Assembly (NCBI RefSeq): GCF_015097055.1
Contig: NZ_AP023366.1
Span: 1,550,001-1,614,000 of the forward strand
Direction: 5' to 3'
DNA from: Effusibacillus dendaii
GTDB lineage: Bacteria; Bacillota; Bacilli; Tumebacillales; Effusibacillaceae
DNA: 64,000 nt
Each line of letters starts with the position of its first letter. Position 1 is the first letter of the stretch. Below, piece by piece: positions 23,938 through 32,427 of the stretch. Both the position numbers and the translations under genes were made by a program. The notes below the pieces were generated by a model. It worked only from the letters and a program-made list of their open reading frames with translations. It ran no database searches and was not told the origin of the DNA.

Positions 23938-25650
23938 TTAGTTTCGGGTACGGGGCGGACGAATCACGTGACCGCTTTTTACATGCAGCACCCCGTCAGT
24001 CGTCAGGCGCACTTCCGGCAAATGAGTGGCCGATATGAACAACATCGTAAAAATCGGGTCATAATGCGTATGCCCCCGTTCCTTCAGCAGCCGAATTAGC
24101 GTTTGCACCTGAAGAATAAGCGGTTCCAACTCCTGTTCCGCCATCGCCCCGGCCAGCGGGAGTTCCATTTCAAAAAGGATCTGGCCATTCTCGACAATCA
24201 CGACACCGCCACCGATCTCAAGCACCCGGTTGACCGCTTGGGCCATGGATGCGCGATCACGGCCAAACGTGAAAATTCCAATTGAAGCCGTGTTCGAGCA
24301 GGCAAAACCGTCCATCCGATCCGCCATACCCGTCAAATTCGCTTCCACAATCGAATGCTCATTCACCAGCGCCGCATGCAGCACCGTGCGGTCCCCGGCA
24401 TCCTCCAACAGTCGGGTAATCGCCGGATTTTCCAAATGAATGATCGGCAAATTTTCTTCTCTTGTAAAATCGGATTCGGCAACACGCCAATTTACCTGCA
24501 ACTTGCCCATTCCGTTTGTCTGCCAATCCACTCCTGGCCAACTTTCCAGCAGATTGCCGGATCGTGCCACCCAGCGCCCTTCTGCCATCACTGCGATCGG
24601 CGTCGGTTCCCGGAGATCTTCCAGCACCAGAATATCGGCCAAACGCCCCGGCGCAATCCCCCCGATTTCACCGTCCAATCCATAATAAGTCGCCGGATTG
24701 ATCGTCACTGTTTGGTACGCCACGATCGGATCCATACCGTTGTTCATCGCCACCCGAAGCAGTTCGTCCGTAAATCCTTCCGCCAAAAAAGCAGGGGTTG
24801 AACCATCTGTTGTCATCATGATCCGTTTCGTATCACCGTGATACCCGGCCAGTCCCTGTACAATTTCGGGAAGATCCGGCCGCAGCGAACTGTAGCGCAG
24901 CGTCGTCCAATATCCAATTCGCAGCCGCCGGATGACTTCCTCCGCCGTCATCGCTTCATGTTCAGCCGTTAGCCCGCCAGCCGCCAGCATCGATAAGGTT
25001 TCCAGCGAAGCGCCCGGCAAATGCCCCTCAATCCGTTTTCCCATTTGCATCGTCTGCAGCAAGTTTTCAGCAATCTGTGTGTCTCCGTTTAACAACTGCG
25101 GCCAGGCGGTCAACTCACCGGCCTGTACCACTAAAGGATGGGCAAGCAGCCGTTTCATCCGTTCCGGCGCAAAAAACGGACGCAGATCTTCCGCCTCTGT
25201 TTGCGGGTCCACCCGCGCACTCCACAACATTTTGATCGGCCACGTTCCCATCTGTTCGATCAATTCCAAAAACCGGTCCAGTTCGACCCGCAAATACAAG
25301 CCCATATTATCGTTCACCATCGCTGTGGTGCCGCGCGGTAATACAAATCGGGCCAATGTGGTCGGGTTGTATGTATTAAATGGGTGGCAGTGCGGTTCGA
25401 TATAACCGGGACACAAAAAACGGCCCTCCAGATCCACCGTTTTCGTCTCAGGTCCAACCATCGCATCTGACATTCCCACGTAGGCGATATGCTTCCCTTT
25501 AACCGCCACGTTCACTTCCTGCAGTTCACCGGTATACACATTTATGACTGTTGCCCCTCGCAGGTATAAATCGGCTTTCACTTTTCCCTTTGCTACGCCA
25601 AGAATGGCAAAATACGCATCCGGCTCTACCGGACGAAGTCTCTGTTGCAT
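23938..25650 (-). CDS. Adenine deaminase (YerA-like)
   Basis: A 570-residue amidohydrolase. LYLRGATVINVYTGELQEVNV is the N-terminal beta domain; CPGYIEPHCHPF carries the metal His pair; EHEAMTAEE and TTDG are later metal sites; NPATYYGL, GGIAPGRLADIL and a C-terminal adenine-deaminase domain follow. It would convert adenine to hypoxanthine in purine salvage. Length matches YerA-type proteins, which are less well studied than AdeC, so substrate is somewhat uncertain. GGGGGGGCTATCG precedes the ATG. Likely co-transcribed with the flavoprotein gene. Confidence 0.87.
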   Translation of the reverse strand: MQQRLRPVEPDAYFAILGVAKGKVKADLYLRGATVINVYTGELQEVNVAVKGKHIAYVGMSDAMVGPETKTVDLEGRFLCPGYIEPHCHPFNTYNPTTLARFVLPRGTTAMVNDNMGLYLRVELDRFLELIEQMGTWPIKMLWSARVDPQTEAEDLRPFFAPERMKRLLAHPLVVQAGELTAWPQLLNGDTQIAENLLQTMQMGKRIEGHLPGASLETLSMLAAGGLTAEHEAMTAEEVIRRLRIGYWTTLRYSSLRPDLPEIVQGLAGYHGDTKRIMMTTDGSTPAFLAEGFTDELLRVAMNNGMDPIVAYQTVTINPATYYGLDGEIGGIAPGRLADILVLEDLREPTPIAVMAEGRWVARSGNLLESWPGVDWQTNGMGKLQVNWRVAESDFTREENLPIIHLENPAITRLLEDAGDRTVLHAALVNEHSIVEANLTGMADRMDGFACSNTASIGIFTFGRDRASMAQAVNRVLEIGGGVVIVENGQILFEMELPLAGAMAEQELEPLILQVQTLIRLLKERGHTHYDPIFTMLFISATHLPEVRLTTDGVLHVKSGHVIRPPRTRN

Positions 25651-25725
25651 CGATAGCCCCCCCTTGTCAATAGATTACCAGAAAAATCGGTAAAACGCCT
25701 ACAAAAATAGGACAGCCTGCTGGCT

Positions 25726-26745
25726 TTACCTTCTCAGTGTCCAATACCGATTTCCCCCCATAAAAAAACCAACCTTCCCGAATTGAGCTGCTTCCTCCAT
25801 CCGGTTGAAAGCTTGTTTAAATTGATTCAGCGGATACATTTGATCCAGTACCGGTTTAATTTGGTGAGCTTCCATAAACTGGAGCATTTCTTTATACTCT
25901 TCCGCACTGCCCATTGTCGAACCAAGGAGGTTATACTGCCCATAGAAAAACTTGCGAATATTGATTTGAATGTCATCTCCGGCTGATGCTCCAAAGGTAA
26001 CAACGGTACCTCCTGGACGCAGCTGATCGAGCGACTTATTGAACGTAGCGGCTCCAATGCTCTCAATCACGAGATCCACTTTTTCTCCACCAAGTGCTTG
26101 ATTCCAATCTTCATTGCTGTCAATCGCTTTGTCAGCTCCAAGTTCCAGGGCCCTCTTACATTTTTCTTGAGAACGGGAAGTAACATATACCGTTGCTTTT
26201 GCAGCTTTTGCAAATTGCAGTAAAAACGTCGCTACCCCGCTTCCAATTCCCGGAATAAGCACTGTCATACCGGCCCGCAGACGGCCTCTTGTGAACAATG
26301 CCCGGTAAGCAGTGAGGGCAGCCAATGAAAAAACGCCCGCTTCTTCCCAGTCTAGATATTGAGGTTTCTGTACCACATTGTCAGCGGGAACGACAACCTG
26401 TTCCGCAAACGTACCATGATCAGGAAGACCAAGAATCTCAAAACCTTCAGGCGGTGCATCGCTTTTTTCTTTCCATCCGATGCCGGGGTTAATCACCACT
26501 TCATCTCCAACTTGAACGTTCTGCACTCCTTCTCCCACGGCATCGATCACCCCCGCGCCGTCTGAACCGATAATTAACGGCGGGTCGGTTGGTTTGTGGC
26601 GGTTCAGGACAAATAAATCGCGATGATTCAAGCCTGCCGTTTTCAGTTTTACCCTTACCTCTCCTGCTTTTGGCAGTATATCCGGCATCTCGCGGTAAGA
26701 AAGTCCGTCAAAACCTGTTTTCTCTGTGTGGACCAGTGCCTTCAT
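25726..26745 (-). CDS. Zinc-type alcohol dehydrogenase-like oxidoreductase
   Basis: A 339-residue MDR-superfamily enzyme (quinone reductase/YogA-like). GroES-like domain with LNHRDLFVL and GSDGAGVIDAVGEGV; Rossmann domain with LIPGIGSGVATFLLQFAKA and VTSRSQEKCKRALELGADKAID. It lacks the four-Cys structural zinc loop. It probably reduces an enal, quinone or similar carbonyl with NADPH. GGGGTGATTCG precedes the ATG. Confidence 0.88.
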   Translation of the reverse strand: MKALVHTEKTGFDGLSYREMPDILPKAGEVRVKLKTAGLNHRDLFVLNRHKPTDPPLIIGSDGAGVIDAVGEGVQNVQVGDEVVINPGIGWKEKSDAPPEGFEILGLPDHGTFAEQVVVPADNVVQKPQYLDWEEAGVFSLAALTAYRALFTRGRLRAGMTVLIPGIGSGVATFLLQFAKAAKATVYVTSRSQEKCKRALELGADKAIDSNEDWNQALGGEKVDLVIESIGAATFNKSLDQLRPGGTVVTFGASAGDDIQINIRKFFYGQYNLLGSTMGSAEEYKEMLQFMEAHQIKPVLDQMYPLNQFKQAFNRMEEAAQFGKVGFFMGGNRYWTLRR

Positions 26746-26835
26746 CGAATCACCCCAATTTTTGATTGAGTAAATTTCTCACAATGAACCTCCCTATTTT
26801 CAAAAATGTGGAGGTTAATTTAGACGGTATTTGTG

Positions 26836-27364
26836 TCAACGGGAGATAAGAAGGCTCATCGCCGTTTGAAATTCCGTTGTGATTTGAACATTTTTCATGA
26901 TGGCCTGGGTTTCCAACAAAGTAATCACTTGCGCCAATATCGTCCGCACGTCTTTCTTCTCAAATTCAATAGCATGCGGCTTCGCAAGAATCAAAAGTTC
27001 ACTAAGAATTAATTCAATTCGCGAGATTTCAGACGACATAATATCAAAATACTCTTTTTTCACAACCAAGTCGGTTTTCATCAATTGAATGAATCCTTTT
27101 ATAGCTGTAATTGGATTCCGGATCTCGTGAGCGACTCCCGCAGCCAATTGTCCCACCACAGACAATTTTTGAGTGTTTTGAAGGAGTTCCTGGGCTTTCT
27201 TCCACTCGGTTCCTAAGTGTAACGGACCACCCATCAACATTCCCTTTTGCGTCTCGAACGGGGGAAACAGACAGCATTACATATACACTTTTCCCGTATA
27301 ATCTTCCCCTGAATATCAAAAATAAAATCGGATCCCCGTTGTATTCAATAAAGGGATATATCAT
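26836..27364 (-). pseudogene. Sensor histidine kinase remnant
   Basis: Two frames together give a kinase fragment. 27241-27364 encodes the end of a PAS domain (YVMLSVSPVRDAKGNVDGW). After a frameshift near 27225-27240 the other frame gives TEWKKAQELLQ and the HisKA domain LSVVGQLAAGVAHEIRNP, with the phospho-acceptor His. It ends at 26836 before any ATPase domain, and the N-terminal part is also missing. The HisKA resembles sporulation kinases (KinA/KinE type). Not functional. Confidence 0.82.
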
Positions 27365-27504
27365 TCCTTTTTTAAGAATTTTGGGATTATATAAACTGAC
27401 AGAATCGGGTGTTTGGTTATAGGCAAACAGGCCGGAGACATTCTCCGGCCCCTTCCTTAATGAAACGGTAAGCTACTTGCAAGCCTTGACCTTGGCCGTT
27501 TTAT
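27365..27504. other. Intergenic region with one hairpin
   Basis: It holds GGCCGGAGA-CAT-TCTCCGGCC at 27430-27450, a strong hairpin without a clear T-run in either direction. No gene is visible. Confidence 0.5.
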
Positions 27505-27535
27505 CCCTGCAGGTTCCATCGGCAATGTCAGCTTT
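27505..27535 (+). pseudogene. Fragment duplicated from the gene at 27753
   Basis: Thirty of 31 bases match positions 27947-27977 within the next gene (CCCTGCAGGTTCCATCG/G..CAATGTCAGCTTT). A stop codon follows directly (GTTAAG). It is read as the remnant of a decayed tandem paralogue. Confidence 0.75.
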
Positions 27536-27752
27536 GTTAAGTAAAGTCCGTAACCAAACAAAGAAGGGACCAGAGAAAATCCCAGCCATCCACTTTAACG
27601 CTGTATTGTATGTAGAGTGTTGCAAATAGGTGAGTGACGCAGCTAAAAAAATAATTCAATAGACTATAATGTTTGTCCCTTACAAAATTCTTCTAAAAGA
27701 ATAAAGTATAGTGAGGTTTAAATAGAACACCTCAGAGAGGGGGGGGGAAAAA

Positions 27753-28010
27753 ATGGGCGATTGCTTCTACGGTGACGGTTATGGTGGTGGCTTCCGTGGC
27801 CCGACATTCCGCCAACGTTTGCGCGGTCTTGCGCGGTCTTCTACTCTGGTTACGGTCAGTGTCAACGGACTTACATTTACAGGGCGTATTATAGCGGTCG
27901 ATATCGACAACTTCGAAATGGTTCTGACTACTGCTACCGCCGGTTTCCCTGCAGGTTCCATCGTCAATGTCAGCTTTAGAGAACTCAATGCAGTAGCGGT
28001 TGTAGTTTAA
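27753..28010 (+). CDS. Small DUF2642-like protein with Gly-rich N-terminus
   Basis: An 85-residue protein. A Gly/Tyr/Phe N-terminus (CFYGDGYGGGFRG) precedes an arginine-rich turn and a small beta domain: LVTVSVNGLTFTGRIIAVDIDNFEMVLT and GSIVNVSFRELNAVAVV. The beta part resembles short Sm-like DUF2642 proteins found in spore coats. A run of nine G precedes the ATG and includes the ribosome binding site. A broken paralogue lies 400 bases upstream. Spore association is inference. Confidence 0.7.
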   Translation: MGDCFYGDGYGGGFRGPTFRQRLRGLARSSTLVTVSVNGLTFTGRIIAVDIDNFEMVLTTATAGFPAGSIVNVSFRELNAVAVVV

Positions 28011-28037
28011 TCCCAACCAAACCCACATCTACTTTAA

Positions 28038-28068
28038 GGATCGAAGATTTCCTTCGATCCGTTTTATT
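28038..28068. terminator. Terminator after the DUF2642-like gene
   Basis: GGATCGAAG-ATTTC-CTTCGATCC followed by GTTTTATTT on the plus strand. It lies at the 3' edge of the convergent ywbE fragment. Confidence 0.88.
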
Positions 28069-28207
28069 TATGGATGATCCTCTTCACGCGCCCCACTCGG
28101 CCGTCGGTAAGCCGCACTTTAATCCCATGCGGATGCTGGGGCGACTTAGTCAAAATATCCTTTACGATTCCTCGGGTGAGATTACCCGTGGTCAGAGGGA
28201 CGGATTC
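28064..28207 (-). pseudogene. ywbE: YwbE (DUF2196) fragment, N-terminus lost
   Basis: An open frame of 47 codons ends with the YwbE core: GNLTRGIVKDILTKSP, HPHGIKVRLTDG and VGRVKRI. The usual 25-residue N-terminal part (KPGL-x-V-x-IVLKxDQRTG) is absent, a TAA stands directly upstream and no start codon exists. It lies 17 bases downstream of the resA-like stop codon, so a deletion probably removed its start. Confidence 0.75.
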
Positions 28208-28224
28208 TTATATTCTTCAGTATT

Positions 28225-28875
28225 TTATTTTTTCAGCAGATTTTGCATTACTTTCTCCATTTGATCCGCATTCATCGCCCCGGTAATACGATCAACGATC
28301 ATCCCGTCCGGATTGATTGAAACCGTTGTTGGAATGCCGAGGACCTGGTACAGATTGGACACCTGTCCTTCTTCATCCAGCAAAATTGGATATTTTACGT
28401 GAAATTCTTGTAAAAACGACTGCACGTCTTTTGCATCCGATTCACTCGAAGTCAAATTGATGCCGACAAACGTGATCTGATCTTTGTAGGTTTCCGATTT
28501 TTTTACCAAATCGGGCATTTCCTGACGACACGGTCCGCACCAGGAGGCCCAGAAGTTAATCAAAACCGGTTTGCCGCGTAAATCGCTCAAACGGACCGTC
28601 TGGCCCGCCATATCCCGCAAAGCAAAATCGGGAGCCATCTTACCCGGCTGCGGGGAAACTGCCGGTTGCGAAGTATTCGGTTGCCCGGCTGACTGCTGTT
28701 GCGTTGGCTGCTGAGCCGACTGTTGCGAATTCGACTGTTGACCAGCAGACGGTTGCATTTTTGATTCCGGTGTCTGTCCGGCGGTTGATTTCCCTTTTGT
28801 CGTTTGCGAAAACACGGTAAACACCACCAACCCCACCACCAACACGATGCTAAAAAGCAGCTTCCAATTTTTCAT
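28225..28875 (-). CDS. ResA/TlpA-like thiol-disulfide oxidoreductase
   Basis: A 216-residue membrane-anchored thioredoxin-like protein. It has an N-terminal helix (LLFSIVLVVGLVVFTVF), a Gln/Ser/Pro-rich linker (about 30-78) and a thioredoxin domain with FWASWCGPCRQEMP. The cis-Pro region is LGIPTTVSI. It would reduce apocytochrome c or other extracytoplasmic disulfides. ccdA upstream (29-base gap) supplies electrons. The long Q/S linker is unusual compared with B. subtilis ResA. Confidence 0.9.
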   Translation of the reverse strand: MKNWKLLFSIVLVVGLVVFTVFSQTTKGKSTAGQTPESKMQPSAGQQSNSQQSAQQPTQQQSAGQPNTSQPAVSPQPGKMAPDFALRDMAGQTVRLSDLRGKPVLINFWASWCGPCRQEMPDLVKKSETYKDQITFVGINLTSSESDAKDVQSFLQEFHVKYPILLDEEGQVSNLYQVLGIPTTVSINPDGMIVDRITGAMNADQMEKVMQNLLKK

Positions 28876-28904
28876 GTTCAGCCTCCTGCTGTTCGTTTCG
28901 TTCG

Positions 28905-29627
28905 CTATAACAAACTATTAAATCCAAATAGTTGAATCAAGTATTTGGTGATATCCGTCATTTTATTTGTGTACAATAAAACCCCCATCACAACCATGAT
29001 ACCGCCGCCGACTCGGGCAAGTGCGCCGGCGTATTTCATCAACCATCGAACGGAGCCCAGCGTAAAAGCCAAAATCAGGAACGGAATAGCAAATCCCAAC
29101 GAATACGCCACCATCATCCAGGCACTGTTTACCGGATCGGTCGCGGCAAGCAATATGACAGATGACAGAATCGGTCCGATGCAAGGCGTCCACCCTGCCG
29201 AAAAAGCAATTCCCACCAACACCGAGCCGAGATAACCGGCCGGTTTGTTCCGCATATGCCACTTCCTCTCTTTCATCAGGTACTCCCATTTGATAAAGCC
29301 GACCATGAATAGTCCCATTACGATAATCAATATCGCTCCAATTTGCCGGATCAGATCCTTATAATTATAGAACAATTGTCCAATGAAACCCGCACCGGTC
29401 CCCAATGCTACAAAGATAATCGAGAAACCAAGCACAAAGAAAAGCGAATGAACAAGCGCCGTTTTACGAACCCCAACCTGGTCCCGATCTCCCTGCATTT
29501 GATTGTAAGAGATACCTGTAATATACGAGATATAAGAAGGATATAAAGGCAGACAGCAGGGGGATAGAAAAGAAAGGAGTCCTGCCGCAAACGCGATCCA
29601 TACGTTCAAATTCGTTCCGTCCAACAC
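28905..29627 (-). CDS. ccdA: Cytochrome c biogenesis protein CcdA
   Basis: A 240-residue, six-helix membrane protein of the CcdA/DsbD-beta family. The two redox cysteines are seen in SFLSPCCLPLYPSY and GWTPCIGPIL. It moves reducing equivalents from cytosolic thioredoxin to ResA-type proteins. The start is GTG 29627 (or TTG 29624) behind GGGGTGA; an in-frame TTG at 29669 would add a polar extension without family support. Forms an operon with the resA-like gene. Confidence 0.9.
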   Translation of the reverse strand: MLDGTNLNVWIAFAAGLLSFLSPCCLPLYPSYISYITGISYNQMQGDRDQVGVRKTALVHSLFFVLGFSIIFVALGTGAGFIGQLFYNYKDLIRQIGAILIIVMGLFMVGFIKWEYLMKERKWHMRNKPAGYLGSVLVGIAFSAGWTPCIGPILSSVILLAATDPVNSAWMMVAYSLGFAIPFLILAFTLGSVRWLMKYAGALARVGGGIMVVMGVLLYTNKMTDITKYLIQLFGFNSLL

Positions 29628-29760
29628 AACAATCACCCCATCCGGTTTCCTGTTCCCATTATAAACCAACCATGGTGAATTTTCTGTGAAGATCCGCTCT
29701 TAAAATCCAGAACACCATATGTTTCAGCCGGTTGTATTTACTGGAAAAATCGGGGATGCT

Positions 29761-31056
29761 ATGGCACGAGGTGATTTTGTGCAGATCGCATCCCTTTCGT
29801 TTGGACGCCCCTTGTGGGTGTTGTTGAGCGGAATTTTATTTACCCATCTCGGCTATTATTTGATTTTGCCGCTGCTAACGATTATTTTAACCAATCAGAA
29901 AGGAATCTCCGTAAGCCAAGTGGGGCTGATACTGGGAACCGGCTCCGTTACCTATCTGATCGGCAGCCTTTTGGGCGGCTGGTTGAACGATCGGATCGGC
30001 CAACGACGGACATTGGTGCTGGGGCTTTTGCTGCGTGCAATCGGTCTGCTCGGCTACGGTTTTGTATCGACTCTCCCGCTCTTATTTATAGTGTCTACGA
30101 TTACCGGCATCGGCGGCGGGATATACACACCACCAGCCAAATCGGGGATTGCTCTTTACGCTTCAGGGGAAAACAAAACGACCGCCTTCTCATTCCGCGG
30201 CATTGCCGCCAATATTGGGGTGACAGCCGGCCCCCTGCTCGGTGCCTGGCTGGTTTCCGGGTCCACATTAAGTCTGTTTATCGCCGCATCAGTCATCTAT
30301 TTCGGTATGGCATTGTCCCATCAATTCCTGCTTCCGGCCGACATCGCCCGAGCAGATGCCAATCAAAGCGCAGGATTCTCAATCGAAATCCTGCAAGATC
30401 GCCCCTTCTTGTTGTTCAGCCTTGTGACCATTGTGACGTGGGCGCTTTACGCACAGTTTACTTTCTCAATCCCGCTGCGGGCGGCTGAAATCATGCCCAG
30501 TCCGCAAAAAGTGGCGCTCCTTTGGTCGATTACAAGCGTCCTGATTATTTTCCTGCAGGCGCCCATCACCCGTTACACGTCGCGGGTCTGGCATCCTCTC
30601 ACCGTGTTGGCAAACGGCATGCTGTTAATGGGGATCGGTTTAGGGAGCGTAATGTGGTCAAGCCAATTTTTCCATTTGTTGATCAGTGTTACGATTTTCA
30701 CGTTTGGTGAAATGCTGATCATGCCGACTGTCGATACGGTCGTATCCGAATTGGCCAAACCGGAAGCGATCGGCACCTATTTCGGCATCGCCTCGTTTGT
30801 CTGGGGAGCAGGAGAAGCATTGGGGAATATGGGCGGTGGCCAGATCATGACGCTCTCCAAAAACTGGAACGCCCCTTATCTGCCCTGGATTGTTTATGCG
30901 GCAGTTTGTGTCGGGACCGCCTTGGCCTACTACGTGCTGCGATCATGGCCTGCCCTTGCAGAGCCGCTGTCAGAAGCAGTCAAAGAACGGACGCACCCTA
31001 CACGTTCTCCGTCTGTGTCATGGCGGAAGAAAGAAAAGTTAAAGAGAAATGAATAG
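29761..31056 (+). CDS. MFS transporter
   Basis: A 431-residue major facilitator with about 12 helices. The A-motif between helices 2 and 3 is GGWLNDRIGQRRT, and FTHLGYYLILPLLTIIL is helix 1. It is probably a drug or metabolite exporter of the DHA1 type. The C-terminus is basic and cytosolic. The start at 29761 is chosen for GGGGATGCT upstream; an in-frame ATG at 29719 would add 14 residues. Divergent from ccdA. Confidence 0.85.
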   Translation: MARGDFVQIASLSFGRPLWVLLSGILFTHLGYYLILPLLTIILTNQKGISVSQVGLILGTGSVTYLIGSLLGGWLNDRIGQRRTLVLGLLLRAIGLLGYGFVSTLPLLFIVSTITGIGGGIYTPPAKSGIALYASGENKTTAFSFRGIAANIGVTAGPLLGAWLVSGSTLSLFIAASVIYFGMALSHQFLLPADIARADANQSAGFSIEILQDRPFLLFSLVTIVTWALYAQFTFSIPLRAAEIMPSPQKVALLWSITSVLIIFLQAPITRYTSRVWHPLTVLANGMLLMGIGLGSVMWSSQFFHLLISVTIFTFGEMLIMPTVDTVVSELAKPEAIGTYFGIASFVWGAGEALGNMGGGQIMTLSKNWNAPYLPWIVYAAVCVGTALAYYVLRSWPALAEPLSEAVKERTHPTRSPSVSWRKKEKLKRNE

Positions 31057-31067
31057 AATGAAAACAA

Positions 31068-31100
31068 GCCCCTCTCTAAGCCGACAACTTAAAGAGGGGC
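31068..31100. terminator. Terminator between MFS gene and glcF
   Basis: GCCCCTCT pairs with AGAGGGGC with an inner CTAAG/CTTA stem. On the minus strand TTGTTTTC follows, so it serves glcF; it may also serve the convergent MFS gene. Confidence 0.75.
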
Positions 31101-31107
31101 ATGCCCG

Positions 31108-32427
31108 TTATTCAACCGCTTCATACAACAGATCGGCGATATGGACAGCCCGCATTTGGCCTTCCAAACCGGCCCGTTGAATGCCGGCCCGCATCTGCAG
31201 CAGACAGCCCGGATTGGAAGTAACCACCAGATTCGCTTTGGTGCCTTCCACCTGTTTCATTTTGCCGTCCAGTATCTGCATCGACATGTCAAAATTGGTC
31301 AGGTTGTAAATGCCCGCCGAACCGCAGCAGCGATCCGCTTCCGGCAGTTCGACATATTCGATGCCGGGGATGCTTTGAATCAGTTCGCGCGGCTGCAGCC
31401 GTATCTTTTGGCCATGCGCCAGGTGGCAGGAGTCTTGATACGTAACCCGGTATGGCAGCGAGCGCATTTTCGGCACAGGCAGAGTCGCCAGCAATTCATT
31501 CATATCCCGCTGTGCGGCGACAAAACGCTCGGCCCGTTCCTCCCACTCCGGATCCCCGTGGAACCAGTGATGGTATTCTTTCAGGGCAGCCCCGCAGCCT
31601 CCCGCGTTGTTGATCAAGACATCAATCCCGGACTGTTCAAACGCTTCGATGTTCTGCTTGGCCAACTGTTTGGCTTCCTGTTTATCGCCCGCATGAGCGT
31701 GCAGAGCGCCGCAGCAGGTTTGTCCCTCCATATACACCACGTCGCAGCCGAACGCAGACAGCAATTTGGCGGTTGCTTCGTTCGTATCGAAAAACATGAC
31801 GTCCATCACGCAACCGGTAAACAGACCGACTGTCAGGCGTTTTTCGCCTTTGGCCGGCAGCATCCGTTTTCTTTCCTTACGGGCGGCAGGCGATGCCACT
31901 TCCGGCACCGCTTTTTCCATTTCCGCCATGCTTTTGGGCAGCAGCTTCATCAGTCCGCTGCTGCGAGCCAAGCGGCGCAATCCCGATCTTTGATAAAAAT
32001 AGAGCAGACGGCTGACCTGTTCCATTCGTTTCGCTTGCGGAATCAGTTTCTTCATCGCCACATGGCGGATAATGCGGGTAATCAGCGGACGTTTCCGGTT
32101 TTCTTCCACTACTTCGCGAGCGCCTTCCAAAAGCGTTCCGTATGGCACGCCCGCCGGACAGGCCGTTTCACAGGCGCGGCAGCCCAAACAGAAATACATA
32201 TCAGAATCAAACTTCTCGCTCACATCCAGTTGGCCAGTTGCCACCGCTTTCATCATCGCAATGCGACCGCGTGGCGATGCCGTTTCCCTGCCTGTCTCCC
32301 GGTAAGTGGGACAGGCCGACAGGCAGAATCCGCAGCGCATGCAGTTCAGGATATCGTCATAATGCATTGTCTCCATCATCTGGAGGATGCCGTTTTGACT
32401 TGCTGTTTCAACCTGCTGTGTGCTCAT
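31108..32427 (-). CDS. glcF: Glycolate oxidase iron-sulfur subunit
   Basis: A 439-residue protein with two 4Fe-4S motifs (CMRCGFCLSACP; CLGCRACETACPAG) and two CCG domains (TCCGALHAHAGD; RCCGSAGIYN). It passes electrons from the FAD subunit GlcD to the respiratory chain during oxidation of glycolate or D-lactate. ATG 32427 overlaps the end of glcD by 20 bases, indicating coupling; upstream in-frame ATGs within glcD are possible. No GlcE is present, as in other Bacillota. Confidence 0.92.
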   Translation of the reverse strand: MSTQQVETASQNGILQMMETMHYDDILNCMRCGFCLSACPTYRETGRETASPRGRIAMMKAVATGQLDVSEKFDSDMYFCLGCRACETACPAGVPYGTLLEGAREVVEENRKRPLITRIIRHVAMKKLIPQAKRMEQVSRLLYFYQRSGLRRLARSSGLMKLLPKSMAEMEKAVPEVASPAARKERKRMLPAKGEKRLTVGLFTGCVMDVMFFDTNEATAKLLSAFGCDVVYMEGQTCCGALHAHAGDKQEAKQLAKQNIEAFEQSGIDVLINNAGGCGAALKEYHHWFHGDPEWEERAERFVAAQRDMNELLATLPVPKMRSLPYRVTYQDSCHLAHGQKIRLQPRELIQSIPGIEYVELPEADRCCGSAGIYNLTNFDMSMQILDGKMKQVEGTKANLVVTSNPGCLLQMRAGIQRAGLEGQMRAVHIADLLYEAVE

